Positions 35,061 through 45,828 of a stretch of 64,000 bases of DNA are shown in pieces. Source of the DNA: Pyxidicoccus xibeiensis. GTDB taxonomy: Bacteria; Myxococcota; Myxococcia; Myxococcales; Myxococcaceae. The position numbers and the translations under genes were made by a program. Every line of letters starts with the position of its first letter. Positions within the stretch are counted from its first letter, which is position 1. The stretch covers positions 186,001-250,000 of the forward strand of contig NZ_JAJVKV010000006.1 of assembly GCF_024198175.1 (NCBI RefSeq). The letters are read 5' to 3'. Under the pieces are notes generated by a model. It saw only the letters and a list, made by a program, of their open reading frames with translations. It was not told the origin of the DNA and ran no database searches.

Positions 35061-35115
35061 AGGGCCCCGCCCGCCTCCCCTCGTCAGAGCGGAGGCGCCG
35101 GGGCCCTGGCTTTTC
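35061..35115. terminator. Terminator after nuoB
   Basis: AGGGCCCCGCC and GGCGCCGGGGCCCT pair with one bulge around a loop of about 22 nt, followed by GGCTTTT. It lies 30 bp after the nuoB stop and just before the end of the convergent thioesterase gene. Confidence 0.75.
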
Positions 35116-35125
35116 CAGCCGCCGC

Positions 35126-35602
35126 CTACCAGCGGTGGTACGCGGGGTGGCCCGGCTTCACCGCGACGAAGGTGCCCCGGCAGGTGGCCGTCACCTTGCC
35201 GCCGGCGGTGAGCGTGCCCTCGATGATGGCGCGGTCGCCCTGGATTTCCACCGGCTTCGCCTCCAGGTGCACCGGCCCCGTCATGGGCGTGGGGCGCTTG
35301 AGGGAGATGGAGTAGTCGGCGGTGACGGTGCACGGCGGCGAGTCCGCGCCCTGCGCCTTCATCAGGTGGAAGGCGGCCGTCCAGTTGCAGTGGCAGTCCA
35401 GCAGCGCGCCGATGATGCCGCCGTTGAGGACGCCGGGAAACGCCTGGTGGTGCTCGGAGGGCGTCCAGTCCGCGACGACGAGGTCACCCTCCGCGCGGCT
35501 GCGGATGCGCAGGCCCTGCGGGTTGGCCGGACCGCAGCCGAAGCAGCTGTTGTGGGGTGCGTAGCGTTCCTGAAGGCTGGGACTGTCTGGGGTCGTCGAC
35601 AT
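35126..35602 (-). CDS. PaaI-family hotdog thioesterase
   Basis: The 158-residue protein starts MSTTPDSPSLQERYAPHN. An N-terminal NSCFGCGPANPQGL motif with two Cys, then HQAFPGVLNGGIIGALLDCH (the helix with the G-G-x-x-x-x-x-x-D pattern of PaaI enzymes) and ISLKRPTPMTG show a 4HBT hotdog domain. It would hydrolyse an acyl-CoA of unknown identity. Its first 40 codons are overlapped by the 3' end of the upstream sulfatase gene in another frame. Confidence 0.85.
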   Translation of the reverse strand: MSTTPDSPSLQERYAPHNSCFGCGPANPQGLRIRSRAEGDLVVADWTPSEHHQAFPGVLNGGIIGALLDCHCNWTAAFHLMKAQGADSPPCTVTADYSISLKRPTPMTGPVHLEAKPVEIQGDRAIIEGTLTAGGKVTATCRGTFVAVKPGHPAYHRW

Positions 35603-37628
35603 GGCCCGCCACCTTACGCCAGCGGCCCTCCGCCGTGCGGCCCAGGACACCGTCCAGCCACGCCTCCAGCGCGTGGGCGTCCGCGCCTTCACAGTCGCCC
35701 TCGCAGGTACGCAACACACTGCCGTCCGCGCGGGGCCGGTCCACCCACCAGCGCCGCCCGTCGAAGGCGCCCTGGTCCTTCTCGCGAACAATCGCCGCGT
35801 GGGCCGCGTCGCCCAGCTCCACCACGCCGTCCGGGCGGATGCGGTACGCGTCGAAGGCGCGCGGCGCGCCGGGCCAGTGTCCCGGGTCGAACACCTCCGG
35901 CAGCACGTGGGTGAAGCCCGTCTCCGCGTAGAGCGCCAGCGGCTCCAGCGGCTCGCCGCGCAGCAGCGGCGCCAGCGAGACGCCGTCCACGTCCTTCAGC
36001 GCGGGCAGGCCGCTGAGCGCCAGCACCGTGGGGCCCACGTCCACCAGTCGCACCAGCGCGTCCACCTCGGACGGCCCCGTGCCCCGCCCGCGCGGCGGCT
36101 TCACCGCCAGCAGCACGCGGTTCTCCTCGTGCGACAGCCGGGCGCCGTGCACCGGCGTCGCGCCCGCCAGGTCCGGCCGGTCCGCGTGGAAGCTCTCGCC
36201 GTGGTCCGACAGCAGGACGATGAGCGCGTCATCATAGCGCCCGGTGCGCTTCAGGGCCTCCAGCACGTCTCCCACCTGCGCGTCCGCCTGGGCGAGCAGC
36301 TCGTCGTAGAGCGCCTCCGCGCCCTCGCGGCTCCACCCGCCCTTCGCGCCCGGCGACACGGGGGCGAAGTGCATGCGCAGCCGCCGCTCCAGCGGCTCGG
36401 AGGGCGGGACGAAGCGGCGGTAGAAGGGGTGGACGGGGTCGCCCGGGAAGTGGGCCGCGGTGGCGTGGAAGGCGAACAGCGTGGGGCCCTGGCGCGCCTC
36501 GTCCACCAGCCGCGACGCCAGCCGCCGCGAGTAGCCCATGGGGTCATGGATGCCGGCCAGCGCGCGGTTGTCGATGAACTCCGGCACCCACGCGGCGCCC
36601 AGGGCGTTGTCCGCGAAGACGCCCAGCGCGCGGTAGCGCAGCTTCTCCAGCAGGAAGTTCACCGCCCCGCGCGGCGGCTGCAGCCGGGTGTCGAAGCCGG
36701 AGGCCGGCCCCTCGGCGTGGAAGCGCGAGCAGTCCGTGGCGAACACCGTGCGCCAGCCCGCCTCGGAGAACGTCCGCGCGAAGGTGGGCTGGAGCTTCAG
36801 GCGCGAGTCGGCCGTCAGCGCGTAGCGCACGCCCGTCGTGTGCGGCCACCGCGCGGTGAGCAGCGAGCGCCACGCGGGCTCCGTCTGGGCAATGGGCGTG
36901 TACGCCTGGGTGAAGAGCGTCGCGTCCTCCAGGAAGCGCTCCACGTGGGGCGCGACATAGCCAGAGCCCCCCTGCGACTTCAGCCGGTCCGGCCGGAACG
37001 CGTCGATGCCGATGACCACCACCAGCGGCTGCCGTGCCTCGCCCGAGGGCAGCCGGCCCGCCCCCGCCGACAGCAGCGCCACCGCCCCGGCCACCGTCGC
37101 GCCCACGAGCAGCCGCCGCCGGGGCACCTCGGTGCGCCGCACCCACAGCACCCCATGGAGCAGCAGCCACGCCGCCGCCGCCGCGCGCGGGTGCCAGGGC
37201 TCGCCGTGCGCCACCAGCCAGGCCAGCAATGCCCGCACCGCCGGCAGGTCATCGAAGAGGGCCGGCCGGGCGATGGCGCGGTCCCACGCGAGGAAGCCCA
37301 CCAGCACCAGCCCCTGAGCGAGCGTCAGCAGCGCGCCCCGCCACCCCGCCACGCGCCACACCCTCGCCAGCACGCCCGCCACCAGCGCGAGCACCGCGCC
37401 CGCCACCACGTACACCGCGGCGATGCGCAGCAGCAGCGCCGGCAGCACCGGACGCACCGCCGCCGCCAGCGCCGCGTACGGGCCGTCCACCGGGATGTCC
37501 ATGCCCACCACGCCCGAGCGCAGCAGCAACCAGGACTCCGCCGCGAACAAACCCAGGCCCAGGCCCACCCCGGCCAGTACACGCAGGACATGGGGGCGCA
37601 GGGAGCGGGACGGGGAGGAGGCGACCAT
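35484..37628 (-). CDS. Membrane-anchored sulfatase/phosphoethanolamine-transferase-fold protein
   Basis: The protein has 714 residues from ATG 37628. Five hydrophobic helices lie in residues 15-190, then an extracytoplasmic alkaline-phosphatase-superfamily domain: VVVIGIDAFRPDRL (metal Asp), QTEPAWRSLLTARWPHTTGV (the nucleophile position is Thr, not the Cys/Ser of formylglycine sulfatases) and VLLSDHGESFH (metal Asp-His). The Thr favours a phospho- or glycerophospho-transferase of the LtaS/EptA kind or a phosphatase. The last 39 codons overlap the thioesterase gene by 119 bp in a different frame, which is unusually long. Confidence 0.8.
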   Translation of the reverse strand: MVASSPSRSLRPHVLRVLAGVGLGLGLFAAESWLLLRSGVVGMDIPVDGPYAALAAAVRPVLPALLLRIAAVYVVAGAVLALVAGVLARVWRVAGWRGALLTLAQGLVLVGFLAWDRAIARPALFDDLPAVRALLAWLVAHGEPWHPRAAAAAWLLLHGVLWVRRTEVPRRRLLVGATVAGAVALLSAGAGRLPSGEARQPLVVVIGIDAFRPDRLKSQGGSGYVAPHVERFLEDATLFTQAYTPIAQTEPAWRSLLTARWPHTTGVRYALTADSRLKLQPTFARTFSEAGWRTVFATDCSRFHAEGPASGFDTRLQPPRGAVNFLLEKLRYRALGVFADNALGAAWVPEFIDNRALAGIHDPMGYSRRLASRLVDEARQGPTLFAFHATAAHFPGDPVHPFYRRFVPPSEPLERRLRMHFAPVSPGAKGGWSREGAEALYDELLAQADAQVGDVLEALKRTGRYDDALIVLLSDHGESFHADRPDLAGATPVHGARLSHEENRVLLAVKPPRGRGTGPSEVDALVRLVDVGPTVLALSGLPALKDVDGVSLAPLLRGEPLEPLALYAETGFTHVLPEVFDPGHWPGAPRAFDAYRIRPDGVVELGDAAHAAIVREKDQGAFDGRRWWVDRPRADGSVLRTCEGDCEGADAHALEAWLDGVLGRTAEGRWRKVAGHVDDPRQSQPSGTLRTPQQLLRLRSGQPAGPAHPQPRGG

Positions 37629-37768
37629 GCGCCCGCGTCTATACCCGATTGCAACAGTCCCGCCACGCTTGGAGCAGCAAGTTTCCGGAAAGGTGCCCGG
37701 GGGCGGGAGGCGGTGCAAGATGGGGTGTGGGAGAACCTACCCAGGGCACCGGGCGAGGGGGTGCGAGC

Positions 37769-39061
37769 GTGCGGTCCAGCCAGCCTGAGGGCAGCCAGGA
37801 CTCGGTGAGCCGGGCCCTCGAGGCCGAGCGCCAGCGCAACGCACGGCAGATGGCATGGCTGCGGCTGGCGGCCGTCTCGGTGCTCTTCGGCGTGTCCGCG
37901 TACCTGGGCCGCTTCCGGGGCCTGGCGGACTGGGAGGTGTACCTCCAGGCGTTCGCCGGCTACTGGCTGTTCACCGCGGTGGCGGGCGTGGCGGTGGCCC
38001 TCTCTTCGAGGGCGGCGCGGTGGGCTGGACTGACGCTGGCCCTGGTGGACGTCCCGGCGGTGTACTGGCTCCAGCACCTGGCGATTCCGGTGTCGCCCTC
38101 ACCCGGAGGCGTGGCGGGCTTCACGCTGGGCATCTACGCCGTGCTGGTGGTGCTGGCCGCGCTGTCGCTGCGGCGCTCGGTCATGCTCCTGGTGACGCTC
38201 ATCGCCATCGCGGCGGAGGTGCGGCTCCAGCAGGAGGCCGGCATCGGCGTGGGTGCCCAGGTGGTGGCCGGGGTGGTGCTGGGGGTGGCCGCGGCCGGGG
38301 CGTGGCACCTGCTCAGCCGCATCCGCGCCCTGTCCGCCGCCGTCTCCGAGGAGGAGCTGAAGCGGGCCCGGCTGGGGCGCTACTTCTCCCCGTCGGTGGC
38401 CGAGCGCCTCCAGCGCCAGGCCTCCCCTGCCCCGGAGCTGCGCGAGGTGACGGTCCTCTTCGCGGACCTCCGGGACTTCACCGCCCTGAGCGAGCGGCTG
38501 GCGCCCGAGGAGGTCGTCAAGATCCTCAACGAGTACTACGGCCGCATGGTGGAGGTGGTGTTCCGCCACGGAGGAACGCTCGACAAGTTCATCGGGGACG
38601 CGCTCATGGTGTACTTCGGTGCACCGCTGGACGACCCGGACCATGCCGGCAGCGCGGTGCGGTGTGCGCTGGCCATGGTGGCCGAGCTGGAGTCCGTCAA
38701 CGCCGAGCGCCTCGCCCGGGGAGACCCCAGCCTGCGGATGGGCGTGGGGGTCCACACCGGCCCCGTCGTCCTGGGCAACATCGGCTCCATCACCCGGCGC
38801 CTGGAGTACACCGCCATCGGCGACACGGTGAACCTGGCCAGTCGAATCGAGGGGTTGACCAAGAAGGCCGGCGTCCCGGTGCTCGTCTCCCAGGTCACCC
38901 GGGAGCGCGCCAAGGGCCACTTCTCCTGGGAAGCCGTCACCAGCGCCCAGGTGCCGGGCAAGAGCCAGCCGGTGGCCACCTTCGTCCCCTCTTCCAGCCC
39001 CCCGCCTGACTCGGGCCCGAGGCTCGCCTCCAGGGCGGGCGCAACCGGGGGGGCGGGATGA
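37769..39061 (+). CDS. Membrane adenylate/guanylate cyclase (class III)
   Basis: I chose GTG at 37769, with GAGGGGG upstream (430 residues). Five or six hydrophobic helices occupy about 25-185. A cyclase catalytic domain spans about 215-410: TVLFADLRDFTAL (metal Asp), GGTLDKFIGDALMVYFGAP (base-specifying Lys and second Asp), LRMGVGVHTGPVVLGNIG and EYTAIGDTVNLASRIE (Thr specificity residue and transition-state Asn/Arg). All catalytic residues are present, and Lys/Thr suggests ATP as substrate. It lies between the two nuo blocks. Confidence 0.9.
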   Translation: MRSSQPEGSQDSVSRALEAERQRNARQMAWLRLAAVSVLFGVSAYLGRFRGLADWEVYLQAFAGYWLFTAVAGVAVALSSRAARWAGLTLALVDVPAVYWLQHLAIPVSPSPGGVAGFTLGIYAVLVVLAALSLRRSVMLLVTLIAIAAEVRLQQEAGIGVGAQVVAGVVLGVAAAGAWHLLSRIRALSAAVSEEELKRARLGRYFSPSVAERLQRQASPAPELREVTVLFADLRDFTALSERLAPEEVVKILNEYYGRMVEVVFRHGGTLDKFIGDALMVYFGAPLDDPDHAGSAVRCALAMVAELESVNAERLARGDPSLRMGVGVHTGPVVLGNIGSITRRLEYTAIGDTVNLASRIEGLTKKAGVPVLVSQVTRERAKGHFSWEAVTSAQVPGKSQPVATFVPSSSPPPDSGPRLASRAGATGGAG

Positions 39062-39161
39062 TCCATTCCCCTCCCCCAGGTCCGGAAGGCCCCCCACGTC
39101 CGGCCGGGCGCAACGCCCGCTTCTGACGCGCCTAAGTAGCCTACATGGCTAAGGGTTTACG

Positions 39162-39191
39162 TTGACGCCCCCCTCCGGGGCTCCTTATAAC
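39162..39191 (+). promoter_or_regulatory. Promoter of the nuoCDGHI operon
   Basis: TTGACG (39162-39167), an 18-bp spacer and TATAAC (39186-39191) match the housekeeping consensus at 10 of 12 positions. The start site would fall near 39198, so translation of nuoC must begin downstream, consistent with TTG at 39228. Confidence 0.7.
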
Positions 39192-39227
39192 GCCGCGGAT
39201 TCTTCTCCCTCAGTCATTGGGGCCCCC

Positions 39228-39761
39228 TTGAGCACTTTCGCGTTGGACAGGGTCTCCGCCCAGCTCCCGGAGGCGGTGGCGGATCGCTACGTGGACCGGA
39301 CCGGCGGCGCCTGGGCCGTGATTCATGCGGACTCTCTTCCGAAGGTCGCCGCGTTCCTGAAGAACGACCCGGAGCTGGAGTTCAAGCTGTTCGGCTCCAT
39401 CGACGGCGTGGACCGCCTGCACCTGGCGGAGAACGACCCGCGCTTCGAGGTCGTCTACTTCCTCTACTCCATCAAGCGTCACGAGCACGTGCGCCTGAAG
39501 GTCCGCGTGAGCGAGAGCCAGCCGGTCATCCCCTCCCTGACGCCGCTGTTCCGGGGCGCTAATTGGTGGGAGCGGCTGACGTTCGACTTCTACGGCATCC
39601 GCTTCGACGGCCATCCAGACCTGCGTCGCATCCTCCTGTACGACGAGTTCCAGGGGCACCCGCTGCGCAAGGACTACGCGCTGCGTGACCGCCAGCCGCT
39701 CATCCCCGAGCGGCCCATCAAGGACATCTTCCGCGGCCCCGGCACCAGCGGGCTCTCCTGA
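39228..39761 (+). CDS. nuoC: NADH-quinone oxidoreductase subunit C
   Basis: The protein has 177 residues from TTG 39228 (LSTFALDRVSAQLPEAVADR). The 30-kDa-subunit signature is present as WWERLTFDFYGIRFDGHPDL followed by RRILLYDEFQGHPLRKDY. It belongs to the hydrophilic connecting fragment of complex I. A longer frame reaching 39162 is excluded because that segment is the promoter. It is separate from nuoD, whereas E. coli fuses the two. Confidence 0.93.
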   Translation: MSTFALDRVSAQLPEAVADRYVDRTGGAWAVIHADSLPKVAAFLKNDPELEFKLFGSIDGVDRLHLAENDPRFEVVYFLYSIKRHEHVRLKVRVSESQPVIPSLTPLFRGANWWERLTFDFYGIRFDGHPDLRRILLYDEFQGHPLRKDYALRDRQPLIPERPIKDIFRGPGTSGLS

Positions 39762-39791
39762 CCGCCGCCGCCAGCATCTTCCGAGGACATC

Positions 39792-41041
39792 ATGGCTGAC
39801 CCCGTCAAGCCCGAATCCCACGCTCCGAACCCCGACACCGACGCGTACGCCCACGAGTCGGAGCTGGAGTCCCACCTCCAGACCAAGCGGATGGTCATCA
39901 ACATGGGCCCCTCGCACCCCGCCACGCACGGCACCGTGCGGCTGAAGGTGGAGCTCGAGGGGGAGACCATCGTCAAGATCGACCCGGAGATCGGCTTCCT
40001 CCACCGCGGCTTCCAGAAGAGCTGCGAGAACGTCACGTGGACGCAGTGCCTGCCCTACACGGACCGGCTCAACTACCTGTCCGCGATGATGAACAACTTC
40101 GGGTTCCTCAACGCCGTGGAGAAGCTCATCGGCCTGGAGATTCCCGAGCGCGCCCAGTACATCCGCGTCATCGGCTCCGAGCTGCACCGGCTGACGGACC
40201 ACCTGACGTGCGTGGGCGCCACCGGCCTGGAGATGGGCGGCTTCGCGCCGTTCCTCTTCGCCATGGAGTTCCGCGAGCTGCTCCATGACCGCACCGCCGA
40301 GCTGACCGGCGCCCGCCTCACGACGAGCTTTGGCCGCGTGGGTGGCATCAACCGCGACCTGCCCGAGGGCTGGATTCAAAAGGTCCACAAGTCCCTGGAC
40401 CGCGGCCTGGAGCTCATCGACGAGATGGACGTGCTCCTGACGCGCAACCGCATCTTCGTGGACCGCACCAAGGGCACCGGCGTCATCAGCGCCGAGGACG
40501 CCATCGACTTCGGCTACACCGGCCCGGCCCTGCGCGCGTGCGGCGTGGACTACGACATCCGCAAGACGAAGCCCTACTGGGTCTACGACCGGTTCGACTT
40601 CGACGTCCCGGTGGGCGAGCACGGCGACAACTACGACCGCTACCTCGTCCGCCTGGAGGAGATGCGTCAGTCGGTGCGAATCCTCCGCCAGGCGATGGAC
40701 ACCATCCCCGCGGGCCCCATCATCGTGGATGACTGGCGCATCGCCCTGCCGCCCAAGCCGGAGGTGTACGGCACCATCGAGGGCGTGATGTCGCACTTCA
40801 AGCTGGTGATGGAGGGCATCCAGGTGCCCGCCGGCGAGGTGTACGACTCCACGGAGGCGTCCAACGGCGAGCTGGGCTGGTACATCGTGAGCGACGGCGG
40901 TGGCCGTCCCTACAAGGTCCACGTGCGCGCCCCGGGCTTCCCGGTGCTGGCGGCCGTCCCCCACATCATCGAGGGGAAGATGCTGGCGGACCTCATCCCC
41001 ACCTTTGACACCATCAACATGATCGGCGGCGAGGTCGAGCA

Positions 41042-41045
<4 letters not shown>
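39792..41045 (+). CDS. nuoD: NADH-quinone oxidoreductase subunit D
   Basis: The 417-residue protein has the 49-kDa-subunit motifs NMGPSHPATHGTVRL, EIGFLHRGFQK, LTDHLTCVGATGLEMGGFAP, and the C-terminal APGFPVL and DLIPTFDTINMIGGEVEQ next to the Q site. It forms the quinone-binding cavity with NuoB. The first 30 residues are a polar extension. Its stop overlaps the GTG start of nuoG. Confidence 0.97.
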
Positions 41046-42919
<1,874 letters not shown>

Positions 42920-42921
42920 CC

Positions 42922-44382
42922 ATGAGCCGCGTACTGACCATCCTCCTCGCCATGTTCACCATCGTCGTCGCCATCTTCGGTGGCATGGCGACGGCGTACC
43001 TCGTGGGCGGCCTGGTGGAGGAGCACTGGTTCACCGGCGCCAGCCGGCTGACCAACATCCTCTTCCTCGTGCTCGTCTTCGTGATGATCATCGCCACGTT
43101 GCTGACGATGGCGGAGCGCAAGTGGAGCGCGTTCATCCAGGACCGCGTGGGTCCCAACCGCGCGCGCATCGGCCTGCCCGGCCTGAAGAACCGCGCGCTG
43201 GGTGGCCTGCCGCACATCCTCACCGACGTCCTCAAGATGCTGACGAAGGAGGACTTCATCCCGGGGACGGCCAACCGGTTCATGTTCAACCTGGGCCCCA
43301 TCCTCGCCTTCGCGCCGGTGTTCGCGCTGTTCGCGGTGGTGCCGGCCGGTCCGTCCGTGCCCGTCTTCGGGCACATGGTGGACATGGTGGTGGCCACGCC
43401 GGACTTCGGCATGCTGTACGTGCTCGCCATCGCCTCGCTCGCCGTCTACGGCACGGCGCTGGCGGGCTGGGCCTCCAACAACAAGTTCGCCCTGCTGGGC
43501 GGCGTGCGCGCCACGTCGCAGATGATTTCGTACGAGGTGGCGCTGGGCCTGTCGCTGGTGGGCCTGTTCATCGCCTTCTCCTCCGTGCAGCTGCCCGCCA
43601 TCGTCGGTGACCTGGGCAACGCCCTCGCCGGCAACGGCTCCGGCCAGGCGCAGTACCTGTGGCGCACCGACGGGGCCTTCGACTTCGGCCTGCCGGCGTG
43701 GGGCTTCATCCTCCAGCCGATTGGCTTCCTCGGCTTCTTCGCCGCGTCCTTCGCGGAGACCAAGCGCGCCCCGTTCGATCTGCCCGAGGGCGAGTCGGAG
43801 ATCATCGGCTACTTCGTCGAGTACTCCGGCATGAAGTTCGGCCTCTTCATGATCTCCGAGTTCGTGGAAGTGGTGGTGCTGGCCGGCGTGACGACGGCGC
43901 TCTTCTTCGGCGGTCACCACCTGCCCTTCGGCGGCGAGTGGCTGGCCAGCCAGGCCATCTTCCAGGAGCACGGCTGGCTGCTGGGCGCCATCTTCGGCAC
44001 GGTGTTCTGGCTGAAGGTCGTCTTCCTCATCTGGGTGCAGCTGCTCATCCGCTGGACGTTCCCCCGCTTCCGGTATGACCAGATCCAGTCGCTGGGCTGG
44101 AAGATCCTCCTGCCCATGGCGCTGGTGAACATCTTCGTCAGCGGCGCGCTGGTGCTGTGGGACCCGTCGCTGCGGGCGCTGGCCATCCTCGGCATGCTGG
44201 AGATTGCGTTCGTGGTGGTGCTGACGCTGACGCAGAAGGAGCCGGCGGAGGGCGGTGCGCATGGGGCCCACGGCGGCGCTCACGGCCACGGTCACGACTC
44301 CCACGGGCACGGGCTGCCCGCCGGCGCGCATGGGGCCCACGGGCTTCCGGCGCATGGCGCGGCCCCGGCCTCCACGCACTAG
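42922..44382 (+). CDS. nuoH: NADH-quinone oxidoreductase subunit H with His-rich tail
   Basis: The 486-residue membrane protein has eight or more helices. Conserved quinone-site segments include ERKWSAFIQDRVGPNRARI, PFDLPEGESEIIGYFVEYSG and the final helices. NuoH usually has 320-430 residues; here about 45 residues after the last helix are His/Gly/Ala-rich (GAHGHGHDSHGHGLPAG and similar). That tail is cytoplasmic by topology and could bind metal. It is 2 bp after nuoG. Confidence 0.95.
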   Translation: MSRVLTILLAMFTIVVAIFGGMATAYLVGGLVEEHWFTGASRLTNILFLVLVFVMIIATLLTMAERKWSAFIQDRVGPNRARIGLPGLKNRALGGLPHILTDVLKMLTKEDFIPGTANRFMFNLGPILAFAPVFALFAVVPAGPSVPVFGHMVDMVVATPDFGMLYVLAIASLAVYGTALAGWASNNKFALLGGVRATSQMISYEVALGLSLVGLFIAFSSVQLPAIVGDLGNALAGNGSGQAQYLWRTDGAFDFGLPAWGFILQPIGFLGFFAASFAETKRAPFDLPEGESEIIGYFVEYSGMKFGLFMISEFVEVVVLAGVTTALFFGGHHLPFGGEWLASQAIFQEHGWLLGAIFGTVFWLKVVFLIWVQLLIRWTFPRFRYDQIQSLGWKILLPMALVNIFVSGALVLWDPSLRALAILGMLEIAFVVVLTLTQKEPAEGGAHGAHGGAHGHGHDSHGHGLPAGAHGAHGLPAHGAAPASTH

Positions 44383-44427
44383 ACTTCCACCGGCGGCCCC
44401 GCCCTTCCGGGAATCGAGAACACCATC

Positions 44428-45216
44428 ATGGCCCTCAAGGTAACCCAGGACCCGCGCACCGACATCCGTGAGCGGGCCTACGTGCCGGAGCTGCTGCGCG
44501 GCCTGGCCGTCACCACGAAGCACTTCTTCCGCAACCTCTTCGGTACCCGCGACACCAACGTGCGCGTGGAGGACCGCACCGGCACCAGCCTGATGACGAC
44601 GGTGCAGTACCCCGAGGAGAAGCCCATCTACCCCGAGGGCTACCGCGGCCTGCACCGGCTGGTGCCGCGCGAGGATGGCAAGCCGCGCTGCGTGGCCTGC
44701 TACATGTGCGCCACCATCTGCCCGGCGCAGTGCATCTACATCGAGGCGGGCGAGTACGAGGAGACGACGGCCGAGGGTGAGTCGCGCGTCATCGAGAAGT
44801 ACCCCACCCAGTTCGTCATCGACGAGCTGCGCTGCATCGTCTGCGGCCTGTGCGTGGATGCGTGCCCCAAGGACGCCATCCGCATGGACACGTACACGCA
44901 CACCCCGCCGGAGTACACGCGGCAGAACTTCGTGTACGACATCCCCAAGCTGCTGAAGGGGCCGGCGGTGTCCCACCCGTCGGACCCGTGGAACAAGCGC
45001 GACGGCTCCGAGGAGCCGCACCACTCGCACAAGGAGGCCCACACCCGCGTGGGCGAGGGCCTGGTGGAGCTGAAGCTGCCGCAGCACGGCAACATCGGCG
45101 CGGGCCACGGCCACGGCGGCCACGGCAAGGCGACGCCGGGCGCCCAGACGGGCGGCCACGGCCAGACGGTCGTCACCCAGCAGGGCCCCATCCAGGTCAC
45201 GAAGTTCCTCAAGTAG
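44428..45216 (+). CDS. nuoI: NADH-quinone oxidoreductase subunit I with His-rich tail
   Basis: The 262-residue protein carries the two 4Fe-4S motifs CVACYMCATICPAQC and CIVCGLCVDACPKDA (N6a/N6b). After residue about 185 it has an unusual His/Gly-rich tail (HHSHKEAH, GHGHGGHGK) that other NuoI proteins (about 160-180 residues) lack. It is the last nuo gene in the window and is followed by a strong terminator. Confidence 0.95.
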   Translation: MALKVTQDPRTDIRERAYVPELLRGLAVTTKHFFRNLFGTRDTNVRVEDRTGTSLMTTVQYPEEKPIYPEGYRGLHRLVPREDGKPRCVACYMCATICPAQCIYIEAGEYEETTAEGESRVIEKYPTQFVIDELRCIVCGLCVDACPKDAIRMDTYTHTPPEYTRQNFVYDIPKLLKGPAVSHPSDPWNKRDGSEEPHHSHKEAHTRVGEGLVELKLPQHGNIGAGHGHGGHGKATPGAQTGGHGQTVVTQQGPIQVTKFLK

Positions 45217-45257
45217 ATCCGTTCTCCTCACGGGCCCGTAGGGCTCTTGAGACCTCG

Positions 45258-45305
45258 CCGGCCCGCCCTCCCGCTCTCACAGCGGCAGGCGGGCCGGTGC
45301 CTTTT
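45258..45305 (+). terminator. Terminator after nuoI
   Basis: CCGGCCCGCC (45258-45267) and GGCGGGCCGG (45288-45297) form a perfect 10-bp stem with a 20-nt loop, followed by TGCCTTTT. It closes the nuoCDGHI operon. Confidence 0.85.
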
Positions 45306-45461
45306 CGGGGTGCAGGTGGTGACGATGAAGCTCTTCAATGGCCCTGGCGCCATGCACCATGCCGGGAGCCCCCCGGGCCCGCGCGCTGTGCAGGCGGGCT
45401 TCGCGTTGCGGAGCCCGTCTGCTTTCGGACAGTCCAGGGACGCCGTAGGGTGGAGTCCCCC

Positions 45462-45827
45462 ATGAAGCGTTACCGCCTGTCGGTGTGCAAGGGCGCCAGC
45501 TGCAAGGCCGCCGGTTCAGATGCCGTCTACGCCGCGGCGCGGGACACGCTGTCGGCCCAGGGCCTGGTGCCGCGCTGTGAGCTGTACCGCGGCGGCTGCT
45601 ACGGCTTCTGCCACATGGGCCCCAACGTCGTCGTCCGCGAGGACACCGGCCGCAAGAGGGACCCGCTGTCGCCCGAGGACTACCAGCTGATGGGCTGGCC
45701 GGGCGAGGTGTACTACTCGCACATGACGCCGGAGAAGATGCGGCGCGTGGCGGAGGAGCACATCGGGAAGAATGCGCCGGTGCGCGAGCTCTTCGGCCAG
45801 CCGGACTCCGATTCCGGAGACGACTGA
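45462..45827 (+). CDS. Thioredoxin-fold [2Fe-2S] ferredoxin
   Basis: The 121-residue protein starts MKRYRLSVCKGASCKAAG. Four Cys in the pattern C-x4-C ... CELYRGGCYGFCHMGP match thioredoxin-like [2Fe-2S] ferredoxins, the domain also found at the C-terminus of NuoE. It lacks the N-terminal helical part of NuoE, so it is not a full NuoE. Its position just after the nuo terminator makes an electron-transfer role beside complex I plausible. It is convergent with the cyclase gene, the two ends being 1 bp apart. Confidence 0.85.
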   Translation: MKRYRLSVCKGASCKAAGSDAVYAAARDTLSAQGLVPRCELYRGGCYGFCHMGPNVVVREDTGRKRDPLSPEDYQLMGWPGEVYYSHMTPEKMRRVAEEHIGKNAPVRELFGQPDSDSGDD

Positions 45828-45828
45828 C

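Noticed and set aside
39162..39227. Earlier TTG start for nuoC at 39162
   Set aside because: That position is the -35 of a strong promoter whose transcript would start downstream of it.
45306..45461. A small gene between the nuo terminator and the ferredoxin gene
   Set aside because: The 72-codon frame here has no ribosome-binding site and a composition like spurious frames.
45462..45827. Calling the [2Fe-2S] protein NuoE
   Set aside because: It lacks the N-terminal helical part of NuoE and lies beyond a strong terminator. Only the thioredoxin-like ferredoxin domain is present.
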